Part shown: in pieces, positions 49,801 to 61,900 of the stretch | Position numbering within the stretch: the first letter of the stretch is position 1 | Layout of the letters: every line of letters starts with the position of its first letter | Origin: Ulva prolifera | Taxonomy: Eukaryota; Chlorophyta; Ulvophyceae; Ulvales; Ulvaceae | DNA: 64,000 nucleotides | NCBI GenBank assembly: GCA_023078555.1 | Contig: CM041203.1 | Coordinates: 1,684,981 to 1,748,980, forward strand | Reading direction: 5' to 3' | Translations under genes and position numbers: made by a program | Notes under the pieces: generated by a model | The model's input: the letters and a program-made list of their open reading frames with translations, nothing else | Databases searched by the model: none | Told to the model about the DNA's origin: nothing

Positions 49801-52800
49801 GGCGGCTAGCGGCCGTTTCTGACCGTCACGTATGGTGTCGGTGAGATCCGGGGCGGCACATATCCGCTAAGCGTTGCACATTTGTGGAGCGGTCTGTAAC
49901 CCATTGCCCTCCAGCGGAGCTGCAGAGCTGCACGCACACACTTTACTGTAATGCTGCCTCCGATCCGTAACTGGGGCCGCCCTGTATCTCGCTGTCAAGT
50001 CTGTGCGAGTCGGCGACTGCTGCATGGACAACAGCCTACGGACGTCGGTTCAAAACGGTTGCCACGGTCAGGTCCGCAGATACACGCGGTCAGCGGCGCT
50101 ACTGCAATACTCCTCCCACTGCAACCCGCAGCACAGTCAGGTGTCAAGCGGCTCGAGGAACAAGGGCACCATCGGCTCAATCCATTCCAGGCCTACTCCG
50201 ACCCCCACGTAAGGCTGTTTTGTCTGGTGGCCGTTTGAACTGCTACAACCTAAGACTTCCTGTGTTGTGGTTTGTACAAATGAGTCATCTGTCAGAGAGT
50301 CCACACAGCAGCTCTGGACTGGTCAAGGGTGGTTACCTGCCTACAAGTTGATAACTTGTAGGCAGGTATACTGCAATGTGATGGGAAGTATGCTGCCATT
50401 CAGTACCAGAGCGCCATTCACATTTGGGGTGGCGCTAGTCCACTGTCCACAGTTGTCCACCATCATCCACCGCCATCATCCACCACCACCCCACCACCCA
50501 AGATACTGTGTCTTACAAGGACAAAGGGGCATACAGCAAAGCACAGCGCACAGTATCCCCTCGCAATCCAATAACATCAGAGATCCAACAGCAGCACTAG
50601 TTTTGCCCACGAATGTGTAGCAAAAAGATGCATGTGACGTATTGATCTTGATCCATAGGAGGATCAACAGTATTACCACCCTGGTGCACCAGTGGCTCTC
50701 ACATGGCTGAGAGCATACAACAGTATCTGCTGAATCTTGAATAGAAACTGCTTTAACTGGACTCGTCTGCCATCAGCGTAGGGCTTATCACTGACATGTG
50801 TCTCCCTTCATTCCACATTTGCACTCAGTGGATCGAGACCCCCACTGTGACTTGCTTCTTGTATCGGTGAGTGCTAGAAGAGCCTGGCCCAAGCTCGCAT
50901 GCAGTACAGCATCTCTGGCAGTGCAAAGTTTTCTGTACATATATATTGGCACTGACCTGCACTGTCACTGCAACTGCTGGATGGTTTGCTGCTGACTGTG
51001 ACTGGACCTGCATGTGGCGGCCTGCCATGTTGTTCTGGTGTGAGACACTAGTCGCAGCATTGTATCTGATGGTATCTGATGAGTCATAGACTCAAGTTGT
51101 TGTGTGCCGGGGGGTTCAGGGCTTGCACTTGTGGGCCTGATGGCAGTAGTGAACATTCAGGTTGCAACTGCCCTCACATTACAGACTTTCCTGTGGTTCA
51201 CAGCCCAGCACTGTTCCAGACATTCTGATCAACACCCCCACCACAAACTCGTTCAAGTTTACCGAGGTGGTGGTGCACAGTGGTAATGTTGGGTTTGAAG
51301 GAAATCCGTATCACGAAGATGCACACTGTCACAAGGACAGATGCATAGTGTGTTACAAGGACAAAGCAAGGCAGGTAGCACCGCGAGCAGCAACCAGGGG
51401 AACCGAGCCACACGCATCACACACCAACACACCCACGCAACGTCAGCACCCACGCTAGCCACAGCCACACAGCCACACACAGCTGATGGGGTCCTGGGGG
51501 CCCCCGGCGGCTTCCGTGTGGGGCCGGCGCCGGCCGGGCCGCTGCATGGGGCTGCCGCAGCCGCGCGGGCGGCGGGGTCGTGTGGCGTGTTGGCGTGGGG
51601 GTTTGTGGGTGCTTGGGTGTGTGTTTGGGTTTGGGTGTGTGTCTGGGCTGCGTGCGGGTGCGTGGGTGCGTGGGTCGGGTTTCGGTGTGTGGTTCGTGTG
51701 GTAGTGTGGGGGAGCGTGGGGGTGTGTGGGTGCTTGTTCTGCCTTGGCGTTGGCTGTTGCTCTCCTGCTGCGTGCGCTTTGCGTTGTTCGTGCTCTCCCT
51801 TTTGGTCCTGGCGGTGCTACCGGCCCCTCCGGCTTTTTCCTTTGTAACACACACACAGCTGATGGCGCGTCACGCGGGCAAGGCGGTACTGACGGGACTT
51901 GCGGTCCCATGTGATGATCTCTCGCCGCTCACTGGCCATCCGGCCTGAGCGGCGAGCCGCCCGCGGCGTCCTCGTCGCTCTCTCGCGGGCCGGGCGCCGT
52001 CCGAGGCTCGGACGCGCTGGTAGGCGGCGTGTGCTGCCGCGGCCGTGTGCCCCGGCCCCCGAACACGGCGCGCCTCGGGCGTGCTCCGTTCCGGGTGGGT
52101 CCGCGGATGGGGGCGCCCCCGTGTGTGTTGTTCCGGCGCCCGGGGCTGGCCTGATCGGGGCGTTGGGGCGCCCGGGGCTGGCCTGCTCGGGGCGTTGGGG
52201 CGGGGGTCCTGGGGGCCCCCGGCGGCTTCCGTGTGGGGCCGGCGCCGGCCGGGCCGCTGCGTGGGGCTGCTGCTGCCGCGCGGGCGGCGGGGTCGTGTAG
52301 CGTGTTGGCGTGTGGGTGTGTGTGTTGGGGGTCGGGTCTGGGCCGCGTGCGGGTGCGTGGGTGCGTGGGTCGGGTGTCAGTGAGTGGTTCGTGTGGTAGT
52401 GTGTGGGAGCGTGGGGGTGTGTGTGTGCTCGTTGTGCCTTGGCGTTGGCTGTTGCTCTCCTGCTGCGTGCGCATTGCGTTTCTTCTGCTCTCCCTTTTGG
52501 TCCTGGCGGTGCTACCTGCCCCTCCAGCTTTTTCCTTTGTAACACAGCCACACACACAGATGCATGGTGTGCACAAACAGGTGCACGCAACACTTGGCCA
52601 CTTGGGCAGCATCTGCTCCATGCCTGCCTGCCCGCCAAGTGGGCAACACGGCGCCTTGCACCCAGGCCCACTCAGCCGCCAAAACACTGTGGCATCTGTG
52701 CGAGCGGCAATCGAGTCAATGCCTGGCCATGATGACCTGGTGCGTTCCGAGCGTGGATCCCTACAGTCTGTGTACAGCTCATGAACATGAGCAGAACATC

Positions 52801-52915
52801 ATGCAGCGTTCCCAATGTTCCCAATGCGCACCTGCAGTGTGTGGGTGACCAGATGTGGCCAGGTGAGACCTTTAGAGCTGATGTTGTTGTATCCTTACTA
52901 TTCAGCCTGGCTGAG

Positions 52916-52946
<31 letters not shown>

Positions 52947-55900
52947 GATGGAGGCGGAGGGCGTCGTTGTGAAGTTGTGTTCACACATGCACGCTCAGTT
53001 GCCTCACACTTTAGCATCATGACCATGTGTCTAGAGGCATCTCTGTCTCCCTGCTGCTTACATAGGCAATAATTGCTATGTCTGTTGTAGCTAGCCCCTG
53101 CCTGCTGTGTCTGTGGTAGGTAGTTGTGTGGTGTTGGCTACTAACTGCGTTTGCTTGACTGTTGAATGTATGCACACAAGCGTGCCGCTTGTAAAGTTAA
53201 GTAAAGTAAATCTGAATTTACTGAGTCGTATCCTACTGGACATTGACAACTCTGAGTTGTCAATGTTGTCAATGGTCCCGTCAATTGACGGGACCACATA
53301 TGCCGAGAGCTGGTGCCCCCCTGCCCTGCAGGGCTGCTGCGCCTACGTTGACTACGTTCACGTGGTCTATGTTGATACTGGCTACCTGACAACCGATGTC
53401 TGGTGCTGTCATTGGGACACATGCACCCAGTGAATGCACTCAGTGAATGCACTCAGTGAGCAGCACTGTTGCATTCACTGGCTAGGTGCACTGGCTCCAT
53501 ACTGCCGGACTCGCATGGCAGGCAGCCGCTAGGCAAGGCCTCCTTCAAGTTGATGCGGAAACGTGCCGCCGTGCCCGCAACTGTGCTACCCGCGGGCTAT
53601 GCAGTAGCGGCGTGCAGTCCGTCGTTGATCGTTGGTGCGGTGTGACGCCCTGCTCAGCACGCTGTCGTGGCTGGGTGTGCTCTGGGTAGTGGTGAGTGGG
53701 GTCGCGGTGTTTCCGTCTTTCGGCGTGCTGAGGCCAATGGCGTGACATGCATGGGCTCGGCGTGATGCCGGAGTGGGGATCACTGGTCTGTGCCAGCCGC
53801 ACACTCAGCCATGTGCAGAGCCAGTCACACTTCAAGTTGAAAGTTGATGTCAATTCGTAGGTAAGTTTTGTGGCAATCCAGTGATATGGCTGCTATGTCA
53901 CTCGGTCTATTCATGAGCTTGCATACGATCCAGGAGCCTGACCATCCAATCAGGAATTCATTTACAAATTGTCGTGATCAGGATGTCGATCCCATCACCC
54001 GCTCGTTGGCCGAGCCCTAGCGCGTGCCAGGGGCTGTGCAACAGCTGTTTGAAGCGCACTCTATAAAACAGACACTAACGGCTGGGCCCCTGCCATGCAA
54101 ATGCGCATATCAGGGGTGCGCGCTGTTTTGCATGTGTAAAGCAAAATCCGTCTGGATTTACTGAGCTGTATGCTGTTGACGACATTGACAACTCTGAAGC
54201 TCATGTGAGCGGGACAGGTGAGTCCACTCATTGAGATGACCTGATCAGCTACTGCAATCAAGCAAGATCCCACTTGACAGCAGATCTAGTGCATCACCCC
54301 TCCTTCACATGGTCGGCTAACCCTTTGTGCTCTGAGGCGGCTTGAGTGGCTTGAGTGGCTGAGTGCGGTGGGTGGCTGCGGCGGCGTGTGTCCTTGTTCT
54401 TTCATATGGGATGCCACGGGCAGCTGCCCTGCAGGGATGCCACGAATCGTCCGTGTCGTAGCTGGAAGCCTGTAAAGTAAAATCTGAATTTACTGAGCCG
54501 TATCCTATTGGACATTGACAACTCCGAATTAACGGGACCACATATGCTGTCTGTTGGGGTGCTGCAGGCATGCCAACACGTTTTCTCTGTTTTGGCGCAT
54601 CTCCAGCATCTCCAGCAGGCACAGTGCCCTTCGAGTCGTGTTTGCTACATTTGGGCTGTTCATCACCCACCAGATATCCCTGGTGCTGGTGATGCCTGTC
54701 CGCGGTCAGGGTTCGACATCTAGATATCTGTGGACAGCTGTGGTAGGGGCCCGGGCATAAGCATCACAAGAGTGCCTCACCACAGGAAAGCAGCTTCCTT
54801 ACTCACAGCAACACCCCTATACATGTGTTCAATTTGTCCTTGCACATGCAACATACAGGCCCTAGTCTGCTGCGGTGCTACCTGCCTCCCCGACCTTGCC
54901 CTGACAATTGTAGCGCACACCCCCTCTGGCTAGGCCTGTTGCGGTACAGTCCCGCCCGCATGCATGCGCACTCGAACCGGCGTCACTGTCCGTACCTCGA
55001 AGCACGCGCTGGCGGGCGGCAACGCGGCGCTCTGAAACATTTGCACCCACCGCCTAACAAAGCTTACATGTTGGCTTGGGCCCAATGGGCCTTGCGCAGG
55101 CACGGAGCGTGCTCGCGTTGTCACGGTAGCCCGGCACGCGTTCGCACTGCGTGCTTCGCCCGCTCGAGGGTGTTTTTGCGGCGCGCTTGCGTTGGCTTGA
55201 GAATGACGCGACCAGTGCACATCCAGCCTTGGCCCTTGCTGGTGGCACTAGGGCCCATTCAATCTCGCATATGCGGATGGGCTTCATAAGTCGACGATGC
55301 AAACGTTCCACGATTCACATGGCAATTAATCGTCGACGCAAACATGATGGCCACCCCTGCGACGCAATTGGGGAGAAGGCCGGAAACTAGCAAGTTTCCG
55401 CATGGGGACTCTGCGTCGTCGCGTCGGATATGTGCTCACGCTCGGTCCTCAGTTTATGCCCGGTTATCACGGCGGCAGCAGCGCGGCACGTGCGCATGAC
55501 CTCCGAACGCGATCGCGCTATGCATGTGTTTAAAGCACAGTGTGCTCCAAAGCACGCCCAGTGCGAGCTTCGCAGGACGAACACCGAGCATGAAAAAATC
55601 GCTCTGCGTCTCTGCGGCACGTGCGTGGATCCGAGAGGGTGCCCATGACCCCCGAACCCGCACCGCCATAGCTGCCGCGGGCCTTAACTATGCATAGCTG
55701 CCCTGAGGGCACCTGCGGCTGGCGAATCGCTGTGCATACAGCCGTGTTTGTGATCTGTATGTGTGAACTACGAGAGCTGAACATCATCGAGCGTGGATCG
55801 CAGCGATCACCCCTGCACTCTGACGCCATGCCTCATATGTGTATACATGAACAGTAGCACGCAGCACGTCTGTGTAAGGCTCACGTAGAGTATAGATGTG

Positions 55901-58900
55901 AGTTCTCGAGGCAGTTCTGCAGTACGTCTGGGCAGACGAGGCTGACCGGAGAACTTCACAAAACGATTTTTTTTGCTTGCGCCGAACCATAGCAATCCAC
56001 CATAGCATATGCATGCATGCCTATGGCCACAGGTGCAGCGCGCAGCTGTACGAGCAGCTGACACTCCCTCTTCACCGTTCTGCGCTAGTGGATTACCCAG
56101 GGCTTGCTACCTCTGCACGTTGAGCGATGATGATTATTCAAGCTGTGCTTGGCAGCTGATCAGCGGATTACTGTAATGGCTGCCACATGTGTGCAATGTA
56201 CATGCAAAATCAACCATGGAGTAACACCAGCATGACACCTGCCATGGCAAATTGCTTTAAGGCCTTTGTACCTGTGGATCAGCTGGTGGATGTCTGCTCT
56301 GCCTTACAATGGCCTTGAGTCCTTCTGACCTAATCTGTGAATCAGCTTGTGGGTGAGGCCCTGGTTTGCAATTGTTTTACATGTTGTCTCTTGACCAGAG
56401 GCTATGCATCTCAATGATTGCCCCAATTCATGACCTGGCAAGGCATCACGGCTGCACAGAGTCACTACTGTGTGACCACAGACTGCACCCACTGCACCAA
56501 TCATGCAACCTATGTTTGTGCATGATAATCATCTGTCCTTGTTGTCCATACTGTGCTTGTCAGGCCTGCCCATAGCATCAGTAGGTCATGTGACGTGTCA
56601 GCCCATTATATCCACATGGAAGCAGGGCTCATATTGGGCTGTGGGCTGTGCTGGTGTCAGCCATCCCTGAGAAATGGTCAATGCTATGTTGAATGAATCA
56701 GTGCTAGGGTCTCAGTGGGACCTCCCTGGCCTTGTTCATGGCAACTGGTGCCCTGCTGATCCACAAAGCTGACAACAGGTTGGGCTGGCAGGCTGGCAAG
56801 GCAAAAAATGAGCTCTGTATCATACAACACATACTCTGCACAAACTGTCTAGAGCTTGTCATGGCCAAGGTGCATGGAGCCTGAAAGCCCCAAAAGCGGG
56901 TTGCTGTAAACATGTACATCTGCTACCTAGGTGGCACAGCAGCATGAGCTGCTGTGACAGGGAAGACCTTTGCTCCGGGCTGGGCACAAAGTGGCCTGCT
57001 GGAACAGGGAATAAGTTCCAGTCTCTGGATGTGCAACATGCAGCCAGCCTCAGCCGACCATTTGTGTGTAATTGGGATCACATGAACGGGTGGCACTCAT
57101 GTTCCGCAGGCTAAAGCAAACTGTATAATGTCGCCAGTGCTTCCGTAGCGAACTGTCGCATCAGAAAGACAACGCAGCATCTATCCGCTCGAGTTCAGAG
57201 CAGTTCCAGGTACTACAGTGGTTACTTGTTGGCAGGTATCAGGCCCCGCGCACCTCCCAAATACATAATTAAGAAGCCTGGAGTCACGTCATCTACACCT
57301 TTCACTGTTCTCAAGCGACCAGGACCCCTGTCGACTGTTCTCTCATACTGTGGCAACGGTCACAAGAACTCGGACAGTGCATAGCAGAGCACCGGACCAA
57401 AGCATCAGGCACCACATCGAATAAAATTATCCAATGTCTCTTCCACACATTCACCGCAACACCGAATCGAACCCAAAGCAAAACGCCTATACGCCTACTA
57501 CCAGCACTTTCCCATCACAGCCTCAGCTCTCACACACTGCGCCCACACCACCTCCACGACTTACCCAGGCCCTCTCAAATCTCCACCACTCCACTGGTGA
57601 CGGACGACATGAGTCATGTGACACGACACTTGCCATGCTCCTGTCCTTCAACGGTGTTAGCAGCAGTTGCAACAGGCAGCCACCGTCGCCGTGCTGCTGT
57701 CCAGGTGGAGTTCTTCCGGAGGGTGTACGACCAGAAGGTGCTGATCGTCGCCCACAGCTGGGGCGACAATGTGGCCAGGAACTTCCTGACCTGGATGGAC
57801 GAGATCGAGCCCGGCTGGGTGGAGCAGCACGTCGCGGTGCACTTCAATGTGGCGGGCCCGGTGCTGGGGGTCCCCAAAGCCCTCACCTCCCTCCTCTCAG
57901 GCAAGCCCTCCCGTCTGAAGCGCTTTCTTCTGCTGTATGTCTGCCTGCCACAGATGCTGATCCTGACTCTGCAGCTTTTGTTGGGAAACTTCTGGAAGCT
58001 GTGCTGCTCCACAGCTGATCGATCAGGCAGTGTTGTAGCACTGTGTGAGCGACTACACGCTGCATCTTCTGCTCATGCATCCTCTCTCTCGTGTGGTAGC
58101 CGCATGCCTGTGCACAACCCACCGTCCGGCCCTGCATTGAACCCCAAAAAGCTAGCGAGCCAGGCGCGACTGTGTGGTACAAGGCGACGACGATCGTTGC
58201 CCACGTGACGTCGCTGCCTGAGTCCACTCTCCGGCCTGCGGCCCAGGCCTGTTGCCAGCACCAACCACGCAGGCCTGTGCATCGCTTGCGCGCCACAAGT
58301 GGCCACTGGTGATTGAGCTCAACAGCTCAGGTCTCCTCAGCAGCGGCCGCACACCACAGCTCGGAGTGGGTTCTCACCAACGGCCCTGCTGCAGGGGAGC
58401 TGAAGGAGACGGCGCAGCTGTTGGGGCTCGCGAGTGTCATCGGGGAGCAGCTGCTGGGCAAGGAGGAGCGCACGCTCGTGTGGCGCACATGGGGCAGCGC
58501 GCTCGGCATGCTGCCCAGCGGCGGCGACCGCGTCTGGGGCAACGCCACCTGGGCGCCTGACGACATCACGGCCAACATGACCGCCGGCACCTCCTTCGGG
58601 TGCCCTGCCCTCCCCCCCCCCCACTTCCCTGCCTGCTGCTCCCCTTGCTCCCACCTGCGCCTATAATTCTCGCTGCCTGTCACGTCGCTGTGCTCCCTGC
58701 GCAGACCAGCAGCTACAGTGTGGTCCAGGACTGTTGCAGCTGTTGAGCCGATGTCACGTCGTCTTTGCCTGGCACAGCAAGCAGCTGTGCGTGAAGCATT
58801 GGCAGGTCGAAGCTGAAGGGTGCCTGCAGGCGAGAATGCGCCGAAGCAGGCCACTTAGCCCTCACGCCCGGTACAATGCATGCTGCGTGGCTCCTGGTGT

Positions 58901-61900
58901 GCCACGCGGGGCAACCCCGCCACAGCCCAGGAAATTCGATGTACACATCACACCAGCTCAGACTGTTGCAGGACAACGCACCACAGCGTCCTCCCAGCCT
59001 GGGGCAACACAGGCCGCAGGGGCTGACGCAGTGTCACGGTGCAGGACGATGCTGTCCGTCCTGCAGCAGGCAGACACGGAGGAGCCACAGCTGCAGGAGT
59101 TTGACGTCGTGGATGCCGTCGGCGAGGTGGTGAAGGACGCGGGCCCGATGTACCTGCACCACGTGCGGCAGTGGAGCAACGCGCAGGTGCCGCACAACAT
59201 CACCGCGCAGCTGGAGGAGCGCTTTGGGCAGGTGCGCCGTCCCCCCTGTTGCCTTATGTTCTAATCCCACCCCCCTTCTGATTTTGTCATTTGAACGCTC
59301 CCTGTACAAAGCCTAGCTGGGCGAAATCTAGCGGAACGATTCGGACCACTCCGTGTCTGCAGCTATCAGAGTCTCGTCAATGTGGTACTGTGAGCGTGCA
59401 TGTCGGCGTTGTGTATCCTCTGTGTGTGTGCAAACACGGAGGGTGTGAACAGATTACGTGCATGTACGCTGTCCATGTTTCTGCATGCTACTATGGAAGA
59501 TTCGTGTATGTGCGATGCGGGTCACGCAAGCACCGCAGCATGGCGCGCCTTTGCCCTTGCGGCATTGACGGTGACGGCTGCCGTCAGCCTTGCTCCGCGG
59601 CTACATGGATATTGACAATCCGGCATGGTGCAGAAGGAGGAGGAGCTGCTGGAGTACGTGCAGAAGCCGTGGGACGGGCCGACGGCGGTCAGCGAAGCGA
59701 GCGACGAGCGCTCCCGCGGCCGCCTGCAGCCACAGCACAAGCAGCGCACGACCGTGCCGAACTACGACCCCCTCGAGACGCCGCTGCCGGCCGCGCCGAG
59801 CATGCGCATGTACTGCGGCTACGGCCACGGCATCGCGACAGAGCGGGCGTACCACTACCGCCACGTCCCCGTGCTGTGCGAGAGCGGGCAGTGCCCGGTC
59901 GGCATGCTCGAGACGGACCTCTCCAGCTCCCAGGCGCGCCCCTCGACGCTGGCCTCGGCATTTGTTTTCCCTGATGTCTAGGAGTGTTTGGCAAGGTGTA
60001 GCGTGCTTTTGTCAGCTGGTCGTCGTCCTGTTGGCGGTGTGTGCAGCAGCGGTGGTGGCGCTGCATGGCCAGCCGACGGCGACAGCTCGTAGCGATTCGG
60101 CGCAGCGGCGGCGGCCCGTGTTGGTGCGGCGGCGTGGTTGTGTGTCTACCTGTGCACGCAGACACACCCACGGTGGGAACGTTGCAGGTAGCCGCAGGGA
60201 AGACGTGGCATATCAACCAGGAGGCGGACGATAAGGCGCGCGCGCAAGAGAACGGCGTCGTGTTCGGTGACGGCGACGGCACCGTGCCGCTGCTGAGCCT
60301 TGGCTACGCCTGTGGCGGCCCCTGGCGCTCCCCCAAGCTGAACCCCTCCGGCGCGAAGGTCCGCCTCTGCATGCCCTGTTTGCTTCTCAGTTTCCGGGCG
60401 CCCTCGCTACCTTGGGAACGCACGGCGGCAGCAGTCCGCGCCTGTGAGCACCCCTGTGAGCTTCTTAGGTGCGGGCCGCCGCTGAAGCTTTGGGAATGTA
60501 CGGCGGCAGCGGCTATGCTGGAACGGAGTATGTGGTGTCATTTTGGGTGTGCTGCGGTGTGCATGCATGCTCAGTAGGTCTGTCCGTTGCTTTCTATGGA
60601 TGTGGTCCTGTTGTGGCGCTCCTTGAGGCCAACACACCGCTTGCATCAGGCTGTGTCGCTGCACATTTGAATGGCGCGGAGCCGAGATGGAGTCCGTGTC
60701 GAGGTCGGGATGACCTGAGATGATGCGGTGTCACCTCAGGATAGCACAGCATTGTGTAGGCCTCGGTTCGACCTCGTATCGCCATCTACTCTACACCTCG
60801 ATCGAGGGTTACAGGCATGTATTGTGCACTTCTCGAGCGCTTGAGGTTTATGTAGCAGTGCATTGTATTGGAGTCTATTGCATTGCTCTCACTGAGATAG
60901 CTACTGAGTGGTTCCGTCACCTCCAATCTGTGTTGGTCAATGTGAGCCGCCAAAGCGTCCTCACTGCAGCCTTCCGCCACGGTTTCGACCACCTTCTTCA
61001 GTGCAGCGAAGACCATCCTACCAGCAGTGTTGACCTTCAGCCCGCTGCGCACCTTGTCATATGATTATTCGCATATCTTGACATGACGAGCCCTCGACCC
61101 CCGTTGAAATGAAATTGTATCTCACCGTGGCCTCGCCACGGAACACATATCTGGACCATCCCCCTCAGTTTGGACCAATGACCTCGACCTCGACGTTGTG
61201 CCGTCCCTTTCTGCATTGTCAGAAACCTGCCTCGATGGCGCAACTGCATTCAAACGCATAGCCGTGCGGATCAGCTGACAGCCCCGGTCCGTGGGCCAAG
61301 GAGCGCGAGGCGCGCACCTGCAGCGCTCGCCTCGGGTGTGTTACACCCCTCGTGCGCCCCTCGTGCGCCCCACGCACACCGGCGCATGTGTGAGAGAATC
61401 AGGGCGCGTGTGCTCCCGTGCAACACTGCCGCCACCAGCGCACGCTGGCGCACGTGCGACCGCGGCCGCTGCGCGAGCGCCGGGCAGCAGAGGCTGCACG
61501 GGGCACGGCTCTGGTCTCGGCCGGCGTCGCCGGTACCCCTTGACGTGGCATTGCTGGTGTGATTGGACGTACTGCTCGCAACTACGCTCATGCACATCTG
61601 TTGTGGCGCTCCTTGAGGCCAACACACCGCTTGCATCAGGCATCAGGGTGTGTCGCTGCACTTTTGAATGGCGCGGAGCCGAGATGGAGTCCGTGTCGAG
61701 GTCGGGATGACCTGAGATGATGCGGTGTCACCTCAGGATAGCACGGCATTGTGTAGGCCTCGATTCGACCTCGTATCGCCATCTACTCTACACATCTGTG
61801 CAGGTGGTGTTGAGGGAATACGAGGACGATTCGAAGATCACGATGTCGGACCCCCGAGGGGGCCCCCTCGCCTCCTCCCACGTCGAGGTCCTGGGCAACT

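Larger units (their letters stand above)
48454..57704 (+). other. 9.25-kb PDAT intron 3, repeat-rich, no gene
   Basis: Donor CAG|GTGAGC and acceptor CCAG|GTG join RDGYFTRIRSQ to VEFFRRVYDQKV in phase 0 with no missing residues compared with plant PDAT, so nothing coding is lost. The intron holds the MITE-like elements, hairpins and a three-copy repeat listed separately. I found no convincing gene inside it on either strand. Confidence 0.88.

Noticed and set aside
51417..52687. Several 100-280-codon frames across the G-rich element in PDAT intron 3
   Set aside because: They arise from stop-codon depletion in GC-rich repeats, are duplicated with the repeat and have no family similarity.
59633..59981. 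PDAT exon 7 running on to its own stop at 59981
   Set aside because: The residues after SSSQ do not match PDAT, while splicing from 59933 to 60188 restores the conserved sequence in phase.
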